Origin: Maea johnstoni
Lineage: Eukaryota > Annelida > Polychaeta > Spionida > Magelonidae
Assembly: GCA_963942565.1 (NCBI GenBank)
Contig: OZ012689.1
Span: 22,771,430-22,835,429, forward strand
Direction of reading: 5' to 3'
DNA: 64,000 nucleotides
The position numbers were made by a program, and so were the translations under genes. Below, piece after piece: positions 25,420 to 35,699 of this stretch (position 1 is its first letter; each line of letters starts with the position of its first letter). The notes under the pieces are model-generated. The model ran no database searches, was not told the DNA's origin, and saw nothing but the letters and a program-made list of their open reading frames with translations.

Positions 25420-26275
25420 TTGCAACTGCACCATCAGGCTTCCACCAGTGTCACACCTTACAACTACGGTTTCAAAGAGAGAAACAATCACTGATCAACA
25501 GGTGGTTTGAATCTTTCCTACCAAAGAACAAGTATTTGTTTGAAAGGCTTATGTACCTACTCCATGTTTGTGACCATGGCAGAGGTCAAATAGAGACCCT
25601 GGAAGGCTCGACGGTCTCCTGAAGGACCAGGTAGTCTGGCGGGGCTACCTGAACCCAACATCAAATAGTCCCGCCAGCATTTAAGGTAGCCCCACCATTT
25701 TTTCCAAAAAGGTTATTTTTCCTCTTTTTATGTTAGTAATCTGGTTGCATGCTCAAGGGATGCTTACTTTTTTTTTTATAGTTTTTCCGCTACCGTTTTG
25801 TAGCGTTTTAGTGGGGAACTTCCCCAGGATCCAACATTTAGGTAGCCCGACAGGGCCATTTTTGGAAGTCAGATCACCCAGGATATGGGACAATGCTATT
25901 TGCCAGGCACTGCCTGGTCACTTGGCTGATTCCGTATCTTTTACATTTTAGAACCACTCATTTAATTTCATTGCCTTAAAGGCCCTCAGAATTTTCGTGA
26001 CCTTGGCAGATTTCAAATAGAGAGAAAGAACCCTTGATCACAAGGCTAATTTTGAATCTTTCATATACATGACCCACTTATTGGTCTTCACAACCTAGGC
26101 CCCTCATAATTATCTTGACCCTTGAAGAGGTCGAAAAGAAGCAATCCTAAATGGTCTCTTTGCATTTGTTGAATCATTCATATAGACAAGAACCAGTTAT
26201 TCATTTTCCAGGCCTATTAGTCCCTAAGCATGTTCTTGACCTTGCTCGAGGTCAAATATTACCTCCTCAGAAGTC
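25420..26275 (+). repeat. decayed tandem repeat, about 125-bp unit, with an insertion
   Basis: TGACC.TGGCAGAGGTCAAATAGAGA, GATCA.AAGG and TTGAATCTTTC.TA recur near 25570, 25999 and 26119 and partly near 25480 and 26240. Between 25605 and 25960 lies different sequence with inverted GGGGCTACCT/AGGTAGCCC motifs, possibly an inserted element. Confidence 0.5.
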
Positions 26276-26955
26276 TGTCATCTTAAGCATGGGGTACCAC
26301 ACTCACTATCTATCCTCAAATTCTTATGTCAATCACACTTACAGCTAGGCAGCCTTTGTAGTCAAAATGAGAAATTCTTATACGACATCTATCAAATGAT
26401 ATACCAGTACAAGGCTTAAAGAAAATCAAGTGAAAGCCCCTGAACACACCACCTGACAAGAGAAACCACCTATTTGAAAAAGTCCAAAACTTCCCTGAGG
26501 GGAGAGTACTTTTTTCACCTGTTAGTAAAGACCCAACGGTCCCAGGTTTGATCTGCTGGAAATGAATTCTTAATCTGAAACAAACCCACAGATAGCAAAT
26601 GTTTAGAAAATGTCTGAATTCATGCTTTTTTCCAGTAATTCTTAACACTATCATTGAATCAGTCACGGTACTTGTCAAAAAGATACCAAGGCAAATATGG
26701 GTTAATCTGTATGTGTCAAACATGTATTATGAGTGATTGTTTATGCAGGTTCCACCCACAGGGATTCCTACTCTGCCACCCACAGCTTATTTATCCACCA
26801 AACATTACTAGACATAGAGCATACACACACATACACACATGCTACTATTTCAGACCTGCCCAATTTCTACCCACCTACGGCTGCTGTTGGCTCCTCACCC
26901 AAACTATACACACTCCCCCTCCCATTATGCCCAGTGTAGAAGGATGGGCAGCCCA
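26276..26955. other. no gene established
   Basis: Frames of 128 and 135 codons on opposite strands (26316-27040) overlap and lack domains or compositional support. A short ACACACAT run lies at about 26822-26842. Confidence 0.35.
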
Positions 26956-27251
26956 TAGTCTTAGCCAGCAGGGCGTCTGGGTGTCATTGAGACACCCAAA
27001 ACCTCAAAAATTACCCTTCAGGACACCCAAAAAGTTTTGAGAGGAATTTCTTAAAATGTCAATTTCAAGCATGTAATTATTTATTTTTCACTTCAGTATA
27101 ATTTTCATGGCATTGTATGTGGATAGTATGATTTATTTCATTAAGTAAATACATGTTCATGGTTGTAATCAGAGGATATTGTGGTCTTGGATGCCCAAAA
27201 ATTTTACAATAGTCAATTTTGGGCACCCAATTTGAAATCCTGACTAAGACC
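26956..27251 (+). mobile_element. family D-like dispersed repeat
   Basis: It starts TAGTCTTAGCCAGCAGG and ends AAATCCTGACTAAGACCC, sharing inverted tips with the copy at 44.2 kb. A subterminal hairpin TGGGTGTC-ATTGA-GACACCCA occupies the same place as in the other copies, but the interior differs. The large satellite starts directly after it. Confidence 0.5.
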
Positions 27252-28650
27252 CTGGATGACCTCATACAAACACTCTCTCCTATTTGGCCTTCCCAGTGTC
27301 GAAATGTGATAGGCCCAAACACACACTGAGACTCTCTCATTCTAACTTAACCTAGTGCAGAAATTACCAGGCCCAAATCATACACTCTCTATTATTGCTA
27401 GCCTATGTAGAAATCAGGAGCCTGAATATACAGTTCTCCAATGTTAGCTTAACCTAGTGCAGAAATCACAAGGACCAAGCCATCATGACACTCACTCATT
27501 CTGGCTAGCCTATGTAGAAATTAGATGGGTCTAAACATACACCCTCTCCGGTTCTAGCTTAATTAACCTAGTGCTAAAATTACCTGGACAAAATTATACA
27601 CTCTCTCTTACTCGGGCTTCCCAAGGTCGACATGTGATAGGCCGAAATACACACTCCCTCCAATGCTAGCTTAATCTAGTGCAGAAATTACCTGGATCAA
27701 ATCATATGCTCTCTGTTATTCTGGATAGCCAAAGTAGAAATCAGATAAGCTTGAATATATACACCCGCACCGATTCTAGCTATACCCAGTGCAGATATTA
27801 CCTGGACCAGGCCACCATGACATCCTCTCTTATACTGACTAGCCAATGTAGAAATTAGATAGGCCTAAATATACACCCTCTCCAATTCTAGCTATACCCA
27901 GTGCAGAAATTACATAGACCAGGCCATCATGACATCCTCTCTTATTCGGGCTTCCCAAGGTCGAAATGTGATAGGCCGAAATACACACTCTCTCCAACGT
28001 TAGCTTAATCTAGTGCAGAAATTACCTGGACCGAATCATAAGCTCTCTGTCATTCTGGATAGCCAATGTAGAAATCAGACAGGCTTGAATATACACCCGC
28101 ACCGAATACTAGCTCTACCCAGTGCAGATATTACCTGGACCAGGCCATCATGACATGCACTCTCTCTTATTCTGACTAGCCAATGTAGAAATCAGATAGG
28201 GCTGAATATACACCCTCTCCAATTCTAGCTATACCCAGTGCAGAAATTACATAGACCAGGCCATCATGACATCCTCTCTTATTCGGGCTTCCCAAGGTCG
28301 AAATGTGATAGGCCGAAATACACACTCTCTCCAACGCTAGCTTAATCTAGTGCAGAAATTACCTGGACCAAATCATAGCCTCTCTGTTATTCTGGATAGC
28401 CAATGTAGAAATCAGATAAGTTTGAATATACACCCGCACCGATTCTAGCTATACCCAGTGCAGATATTACCTGGACCAGGCCATCATGACATGCACTCTC
28501 TCTTATTCTGACTAGCCAATGTAGAAATTAGATAGGCCTAAATATACACCCTCTCCAATTCTAGCTATACCCAGTGCAGATATTACATAGACCAGGCCAT
28601 CATGACATCCTCTCTTATACTGGCTAGCCAATGTAGAAATTAGATACGTG
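27252..28650 (+). repeat. satellite with higher-order structure (about 335 bp, four subunits of about 84 bp)
   Basis: The subunit core is G(T/C)GCAGAAATTAC or AATGTAGAAATYAGATAGG followed by ACACYCTCTCC-AATTCTAGCT. A diagnostic variant, CTTATTCGGGCTTCCCAAGG, recurs at 27281 (diverged), 27607, 27941 and 28278, i.e. spacing 326-337. The other three subunits repeat in the same order between them. The array begins next to a family D-like element and stops abruptly at about 28650. Confidence 0.85.
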
Positions 28651-29400
28651 CCCACTGGCTCTGGGTAACCAGGTATCATTTTCAGCAACTGCAATTGAAA
28701 TAAGGTGGCCAAAAATGCTTTTAACATACATATACCTAAGGAAAGGGTCATCCCGAAAAGACTTGATGTACATGTGTTTTCATAAATCTGAAATGCACTT
28801 AAAACAGGTACATACTGGTGTATTGAGATAAATGAATGCATGAATGAATGAATGATTGCTTGAAGGCACACAACGGCCATTTAGTGCCATAAAATCTGTG
28901 TAAAATAATGGTTCTTTGTAATTGTCAAAAACAACACCAAAGCAATAGATAAATGAGAATACTCAAAGAAAAAGTTGCACATGCAAAAGAAACTAAATTC
29001 TTGAGATGCCATTAACTTACAAAGGGTTATGACTCAAAAATGAGTAGCATATTTTCTTAAATCTGATATCTACAAAAACAAGTACTCCCTATTTATTGCA
29101 TAAAAACATCTATTCAGGGCCACCAGCAACTTCATTCATAAGTTGTTAGACTAGCTCCTAGGCTATGATTTCATTAGATAATAAGCTTTTCTCTGCTCTG
29201 GTCTCCATCTTTTGCTTTATATCTAGGTGTTGGTTCTTGTGGTTGGTGATAGATGGCGCTAAGTGCGACCATACTGGTCAATCTGAATCATACAAGTAAC
29301 TGGAAAGATTGTACTGTGGACCAGCCACCTGGTGAGCAATATCAGAACTTAATGAGGGGAGATTCAGTAATAAGTGGGTACAATTTTTATGCGAAATATA
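28651..29400. other. no gene established
   Basis: AT-rich sequence with short GAAT repeats (28833-28853). The 122-codon minus-strand frame over 28512-28880 runs out of the satellite and is not gene-like. Confidence 0.35.
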
Positions 29401-29489
29401 CAAAGAACAGCGTGCAACATAACCACTTGCCCTGTCCCAAGTTGCAAGTGAATTCGGCAAAAAACGGCAATCGGGCAACCATAACAAGA

Positions 29490-29645
29490 CCCTAACTTGC
29501 CCCGCTTGACAAGTAATGCTTTGGGCAGAGTCCTCGCAGCGTAACTCACCTAAATGTTGAACAGAATGGCGGGGCAAGTGGAAGTGCCGGCGGGGCAAGT
29601 AAGCATTAGGGGCAGCTTGCCCCACTCGGTAAGTAATGTTTTGGA
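29490..29645 (+). repeat. 116-bp spaced repeat rich in GGGGCAAG
   Basis: CTTGCCCC.CT...AAGTAATG.TTTGG occurs at about 29497 and 29610. Inverse GGGGCAAGT motifs lie between (29571, 29592), giving weak hairpin potential. Confidence 0.5.
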
Positions 29646-29807
29646 ACCTATTTTGCACCCTGAAAGTGGTAGAAAAAAATGGGCTAGGCTACTAAACTGA
29701 TGGATACCACTTAGATCACTGCACTACCGGCCCACATTGAAGAGGTTTGAGAGATCATTACACCCTCCTTTACCCTCACTTGTAATACTCACTGCACGAC
29801 AGAGAAT

Positions 29808-30076
29808 GGCCCTTCCAATGCTGAGGCTACTTTCATCCAAAGCACAAGGTTGCACAGATTTATGAAAACCATCTAAACCCAGTCATGTTGGTATTCATTG
29901 GAAAGAACTTTTGACAATAACTTAGGAAATTGAGAATAAATTTACAAAGCATTTCAAGGAGAGTTGCAAGAAATATTCTGATCGAGTTTTCTCCATCAAT
30001 TTTTTTCCTGACTTAGCTTTTACTTGCAGAATTTCATCAACATTGCCAGGCCGTTCAGTGTGCATCAATGGGTTAA
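29808..30076 (+). mobile_element. A/B chimera: family A left half joined to family B right half
   Basis: The sequence reads CCCTTCCAATGCTGAGGC...TATTCATTGGAAAG as family A to about 29906. It then switches to AACTTTTGACAATAACTTAGG and follows family B to GCATCAATGGGTTAA. Confidence 0.75.
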
Positions 30077-30385
30077 GCATAAAAGAGTCAACACAATAAA
30101 GTATGATTAGTTTGTGAAAGCAGAATGCCCACAGAGAAGTTTTTGAAAGAATTTGCTTCCTGATTGAACATACTTTGACTGAATAAGCTATGCACTGAAG
30201 TGTTGTGATCATGAATCACTCAAGCAGTGTTGTGATCATTTCACCATCAGGAATGACTTTATACAAGTGCTTACCTTAAAATTTTGCGTAGGGGGAATTC
30301 CAATGCACTAAACACTTAAGAATAATCTTTATTCATATCCAAAATCAAAATTTGGAAAAATCAAAAATTTAAAAACACAAATTGA

Positions 30386-30560
30386 GGTAACCCATTCCTA
30401 TCAAGTGTTTTCTTTCAAATGTAGCCTCTAGATTGCATAGACACTTTTGTAAGTAACTTGAAAATAAAGCAAAATTTCATAAAATATTAGAAAGGGTTGT
30501 TTGTTGAACTTTGATTAACATTTCCTATCAACTTTCTTCCAAAAATGCAAAACAGGATTA
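30386..30560 (+). mobile_element. family B fragment
   Basis: GTAACCCATTCCTATCAAG, then AAAATATTAGAAAGGGTTGTTTG and GATTAACATTTCCTATCAAC. The right end is missing. Confidence 0.5.
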
Positions 30561-30719
30561 CAGAAACAAAATCCTTTATTCTTGACTTAGACCGAGATTC
30601 TTCCTATTTGCTTGTGAATGTTTTTGATAATATTATTTTACTTTGATTTTTGAATGAACACCTATGGAGAATAAAAAGCATGTTGCACGACGTGTGCAAT
30701 TTGAAATAAAAAAAAAAAC

Positions 30720-30975
30720 TTTCTTCAAAAATTACTTTATATGACAGAAAGAAAGAACTGAAGTGTCAGCCCGCTTTTGGGCAAATGAGTACCCATGTGC
30801 CTGGGTTTCAGTCATTTCCCAGCTTTTTGTCATCATTTTATGTTGGCCAAGCTAGCCACCAGCAGTGAAAGGCTTAACTTTTCCTACCAAATATTTTCCT
30901 GAAATTACTTATGACAGAAAGATATCAACTTAAGAGTCAGCCCACATTGGGTTACTACAAGGATAAATGGGTTAA
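30720..30975 (+). mobile_element. family B segment split by a family A right half
   Basis: ATGACAGAAAGAAAGAACTG...GTCAGCCCGC (30742-30775) is repeated as ATGACAGAAAGATATCAACTT...GTCAGCCCAC after the A fragment. The element ends GGATAAATGGGTTAA (TTAA 30972-30975). This is a partial duplication of B around the A piece. Confidence 0.55.
30779..30877 (+). mobile_element. family A right half
   Basis: GCAAATGAGTACCCATGTGCC to CAGCAGTGAAAGGCTTAA; the left half is absent. Confidence 0.7.
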
Positions 30976-31172
30976 GCAGAAACCTATTTGTACAGAACCC
31001 CTTTCCTGCAGCACCCTGCCAATAAGCGGATATGCGAACCCTCCAGGGGTGCCAGGTCACAGATACCTAGGTCTTGTATTACAAGGGGTGTTTGTCTGGG
31101 GTTGTGGTGCACCACCCACACCCTACCCACCATCTACCCACATCCTTCAACCCATACCATTATGCAATCAGT

Positions 31173-31325
<153 letters not shown>

Positions 31326-31648
31326 AGAATTTAGCGGAGGGCTATTTTTTATAAGATAGGAGGGATTTTTGTGAGGATGAGTCTTGGAAATGTAGAATCA
31401 TTACAAAATGACTGGTTAGCTTTCTGGGTAAAATATATATATATACTAACAAAATAAAAATATTTAATATAACAAAATTCATTGGAAAAGGAAGTAAATC
31501 TAAAGATAGTGTTATTTTGGCAACTAGGTGAAACCTTTGCCAAGTATTGATATAACCTAGAAGTAGCAGGAAAGGGATTCAACATTTTCCATGTAAGACT
31601 AGCAACATTATGTATGAAAACCATGAACCACAAAAAAACTGATTACAA
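31326..31648. other. no gene seen
   Basis: AT-rich sequence with a second short AT tract at 31431-31445; nothing else is recognised. Confidence 0.4.
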
Positions 31649-31834
31649 TTAACCCTTATGCTGCTGGTGGCTAGTTTGGCCGATACAAAACTATGCAAAA
31701 ATACTGAAAATGACTGAGACACAATTGGGTACTCATATGAGAGTACTCAGGGAAAGCATTCCAATGAATACCAACATGACAGGGTTAAGATGGTTTTCAA
31801 AAATATTTGCATCCCTCAGCATTGGAAGGGTTAA
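31649..31834 (-). mobile_element. family A MITE, inverted, small internal deletion
   Basis: TTAACCCTTATGCTGCTGGTGG to CATTGGAAGGGTTAA, both TTAA intact, about 25 bp short of full length near the left-end side. Confidence 0.85.
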
Positions 31835-31959
31835 AGGTTTATATATAATCGAGAATGATGATATACATATAAGGTTTCATACTTTTCCATAATACCATGT
31901 CTAGACAGTGTTCTATTACCATAGGGGACCCCTAGATTCCTCTAACATGGACCTTTCAA

Positions 31960-32640
31960 CTCAGTAGACATCCCCACTCTATTCTCTACATCTGCAAGTG
32001 GTATTACCCACATGGAATTAGAGCTACTTCACCCATCCCACAAAAAGTTCCGTCCAAATAATTTTGCCAACCTGATAAAAATTGACAATGATTAACCCTT
32101 ATGCTGCAGGTGGCTAATTTGGCAAATACAAAATGATGCAAAAAGCCTAAAAATATACCGAAACCCTGGCACATGGAGTACTCATCTTAGAGTAATTAGC
32201 GAGAGCTATCCTATAAATACCAACACAACATGGTTTAGATGGTTTTCAAAACTCTTTGTGTCCTTGTGCTTTAGGCAAGGGCAGCCTCAGCATTGGAGGG
32301 GTTAGAGCTACTTCACCAATCCCACAAAAGTGCCCGTCAAAACACTTTTGCCAACCTGGTAAAAATTGGCAATGATTAACCACGATTTGCCTCCGAGCAG
32401 TCTGACCCACAGACTGTAATGCTATTGGTTAACCAGTTCTTAGAAAAAGTGCTCATAAACAACTTTTTATCTAGTGAGAATTCAATTGACCATAATTAAC
32501 CCTATTCCAAATGATTAACTGCATTCAAAGTACCTCAAAGAAGTCTGACCCACGTATTGTAATATTAGCCTGCTCTTACAAAAGTGCCAGACAAAATGTT
32601 TACCTCGTGATAATTCACAACCATCCAAGCAGTATCCTCC
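31960..32640 (+). repeat. degenerate tandem region around a family A insertion
   Basis: GAGCTACTTCACC.ATCCCACAAAA...TTTTGCCAACCTG.TAAAAATTG.CAATGATTAA occurs on both sides of the MITE at 32092-32305. GTCTGACCCAC(A/G).A.TGTAAT recurs at 32399 and 32543. Confidence 0.6.
32092..32305 (-). mobile_element. family A MITE, inverted, complete
   Basis: TTAACCCTTATGCTGCAGGTGG to CATTGGAGGGGTTAG. It sits exactly between two copies of an 80-bp flanking repeat. Confidence 0.85.
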
Positions 32641-32954
32641 CATTCTAGCAAACAAAGTTTAAATATTCCAAAATATGCATTTGCATATTTATCATTTGAC
32701 TGAGGTAATCTTAGGAGATCTAAATGCATTATAAACCCGTTCATGCATGGCGTGCCCTGAGGGAGGAAGTAAATAAACGGCTAATGCCCCAAAAAATCAG
32801 GACCTTAAGAACAATTTCCATTAAGGATATGTGTGTTTGCACCACATTTTGCTAATTATAGTAAAAATAAAGGTCATATACTTCCTAAGTCATAATAATT
32901 GTCAGCTTCAAGGAAAATGATTTCTCTGTTTACCTGTTTGCTAAGTCGCTATTC

Positions 32955-33137
<183 letters not shown>

Positions 33138-33379
33138 GTGTATATGTATTCATTGCTGATGTTTTCTTTACAAATTAAAAAGGTTATGTGGACCATCATA
33201 GAGTGATATGCTGGTCACATACATGTAGGAGTTATTTATGAATTAACAGTATTGTATATCAAATCTTTTTCCACTTTTCTCGCAGTTCTTGATATCATAA
33301 ATTTCAAACATGTTTACATGTAGGCGAGCGATACATCAAAGACTCAGAGGAATGCTTGTGTATTGTACAGTCAACCTGC

Positions 33380-33602
33380 TTACCCCATTCATGCCTAAAG
33401 TTTCTCTAGAAATCTTTGTCTGAATCTATGCTGCTTTTGACAATAACTTGGTAAATGAGCATAATTCTACAAAAATTGTTTGGAGCAGAAATGTTGGTAG
33501 TGTTTTAATCAACCTATCCTCATCAAAATGATTTCCTATTGTGCTTTTACCAGTAAGATTTCAGCAGGTTGCCTTTGGTCACAGTGAGCATTTGTTTGTT
33601 AA
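33380..33602 (+). mobile_element. family B MITE
   Basis: TTACCCCATTCATGCCTAAAG to GAGCATTTGTTTGTTAA, with interior GAATCTATGCTGCTTTTGAC. It is the last MITE before the large gene. Confidence 0.7.
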
Positions 33603-33814
33603 TATCATTGACAGTGTGAGGTAATAGAGTTTTTTTTCTAGACAAGTGGTCTTAGATAACATTCGAAATATGATATCATTTTCTTTCATTGGGGACTGAA
33701 GGAAACAGTCTCTTCATGTGTTTGTGGTGAGGCTCTTAAATGAAAGATTTCTGAAAAGATATGTTTGTGAAAAAAGAAGTTCCTTCCCAGCTCAAAACAG
33801 AACAGAAATACAGA

Positions 33815-34020
33815 AACCCCAACCCTCCTATTTCAGAATCCCCAAATCCTCCTATTTCAAAACCGTAACCCTCCTATTTCAGAACCCCAACCCCCGATTT
33901 TATAACACCCAACTCCCCTATTTCAGAACCCCCAAACCCCCTATTACAGAACCCCCAAACCCCCTTTTTTAGAACCCCCAAACCCATTTCAGAATCCCAA
34001 ACCCCTATTTCAATCCCTAT
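33815..34020 (+). repeat. 27-bp minisatellite, C-rich
   Basis: Units of the type CCTCCTATTTCAGAACCCCAAAC, about 8 copies with variable C runs, 1.7 kb upstream of the large gene. Confidence 0.8.
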
Positions 34021-34439
34021 CTTAACAGATGGCCTCTAGGCCACTTTTTACTGCATTTGTATACTTCAAATGCATGCTAGTGAATGTATTCAGTTGTTAT
34101 GAGTAATCTATATGCCTTTTTCTCATTTCTCTCTGTAGGTTTTGACCTTTGGACTGAGAAGTGCTGTGCTTGAAAGAAGCTGGAAAGTTCACCCCTGATT
34201 GCCAACCCACACTACCCAACCGTAGGCGGTGCAAAACATCATATCTCACGCTCTCCTTCCCCCCGGATAATCTGCAAAAATCTCGACAACCATCCGACAA
34301 AACATTACCATGGATTAAAAACCTCAACACTGGCTCAATCTCCACCCACGGCTAGGATCATTACCGAATAAAAGCCTTAACTTCTAGCGCCCCATCTGAC
34401 AGGGTGCTCAGGATAATAATAATAAAAAAGCACCAGGAA
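34021..34439. other. upstream region of the large gene, no confirmed exon
   Basis: A pyrimidine-rich acceptor (TTCTCTCTGTAG at 34128-34139) precedes moderately GC-rich sequence to 34400. The 64-codon frame there lacks an ATG start (it begins GTG). A non-coding 5' exon is possible. Confidence 0.3.
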
Positions 34440-34880
34440 AAAGGTGCTTGTCAAAAGCGAGCTCCATCCTTTGTGAGTCACCGAGGCACAAGTTTTGTGT
34501 GGTGGATGTGTGTGTGTGCGTGTGTGTGTGTCAGGTCGTCACTTTATGTCAACGAAACGTCGTCGTCATCGTCATCGTCGTAGTTGCTGCTGCAGCCGGA
34601 GCACTGTGCCAAGCGTAGTGTGTGCAAGTGTGTTGTAGAGCAAATGTCAGCTCGGGAGCTGCTCAGTTTCGCATTCCTCGGCTGCTAGTACGAGTAGGGC
34701 CCTACATTCTGATTGGCTTTACCTTACAGCCAACGTTTGTGTGCACTCTCGGCGACGGAGGAGTCTCAGTCGCCATATTTGGCTAAGAGGGAGCTAACAC
34801 TAGCCCCCTTTACACCATATGCAACTTATTGACAGCAGTTTAGGGTGACGATCAGATCATCGAGGTACTGTACTGTTCAT
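34440..34880 (+). promoter_or_regulatory. candidate promoter / 5' UTR region of the Q-rich membrane-protein gene
   Basis: This stretch is clearly richer in G, C and CpG than its surroundings (repeated cgtcgtcatcgtc units at 34558-34585). It holds a GT tract at 34500-34530, lacks MITEs, and lies 0.8-1.3 kb upstream of the start codon. A perfect CArG box sits at 34773-34782. ATCGAG/GTACTG near 34862 could be a splice donor leading to the coding exon. The transcription start cannot be placed from sequence alone. Confidence 0.4.
34773..34782 (+). promoter_or_regulatory. CArG box (SRF/MADS-type site), overlapping a YY1-like core
   Basis: CCATATTTGG matches CC(A/T)6GG exactly. The preceding G gives GCCATATT, which also fits the YY1 core GCCATNTT. 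The same ten bases occur by chance inside the coding exon near 35732, so the match alone is weak; its place in a CpG-richer upstream region is what makes it notable. Confidence 0.35.
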
Positions 34881-35279
34881 TTCTCTATCATTATTCTTAC
34901 GGCTCACGCACAGAGAGGGGTTAATTAGTACCTGCTGAGGCTGTGCTCAGGTGTGTCTCTTCATAGCACACCTCCTCTTGCACAAGTGTCACGCGACTCG
35001 AGGGAGACAAGAACTAGCAAGAAAACCAATTTATCTCACAGTGAGAACTTCTGACCTCTGGCTTCCGTCAACCACCAATTACTTTCTCTCTACGCTCTTT
35101 ATGAGGTCATATATATATAACACTTTGAAGAAACAGTAACTTTTTAAGTGTGGTTCAGTTCTCACTATGGTTGAAGTTTTGAAGTATTGTCACATATGAC
35201 TATGACTATTGTAGTGAATAGATAACTTATGGTGGTCATCAGATGGCTGTAATTTCATCTATTTGAATTCATGTAACGT

Positions 35280-35699
35280 CCTACTGCCATCGCCCATATA
35301 AGGAAGTGTGTGAGAAATGATCACTGCAGATGGTATCATCTTAATTTCTATAGTTTGTAGTTATACCATCAGCATTACATGTCATTATTAGAAACTTTTG
35401 CTTCCTTTGAACATGACACTAGCAGTAAAAAAAGTTACATGTCTGAATACAGAAGTTTGAAATTTCACTAATCAACATTTATAGGTCTGTTATACGGACA
35501 ATACTTAAAGGTAAATGGGGAAAATGACTATTGCAAATGATATCATCTTAATTGCCTTATTGGCGCTGTTGCAAGGAGCCGAAAATTGTTTATGTCCAGC
35601 TGTAAGTTACATACCTGAATGCAGAAGTTAGAAATTTCATTGATCAACATTTATAGGTCTGTTTATATATACACAAGTATTTAAAGGTATAAGGAGAAA
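35280..35699 (+). repeat. two degenerate tandem copies of the start region of the Q-rich gene
   Basis: The leader plus first codons of the 819-codon gene are repeated upstream, with ATGs at 35317, 35524 and 35700 (spacings 207 and 176). All three share the motif A/TATCATCTTAATT after the ATG and a leader with ATCAACATTTATAGGTCTG between copies. The copy at 35524 matches through GCGCTGTTGCA, then skips about 64 nt (exactly the membrane segment, between GCA microhomologies), resumes at AGGAGCCGAAAAT, and runs into a strong donor-like GCTGTAAGT. The copy at 35317 is more decayed. These ATGs would lie upstream of the true start if included in the mRNA. Confidence 0.75.

Noticed and set aside
26316-27040. 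Overlapping 135- and 128-codon frames on opposite strands
   Set aside because: They exclude each other, have no recognisable motif, and part overlaps a family D-like element.
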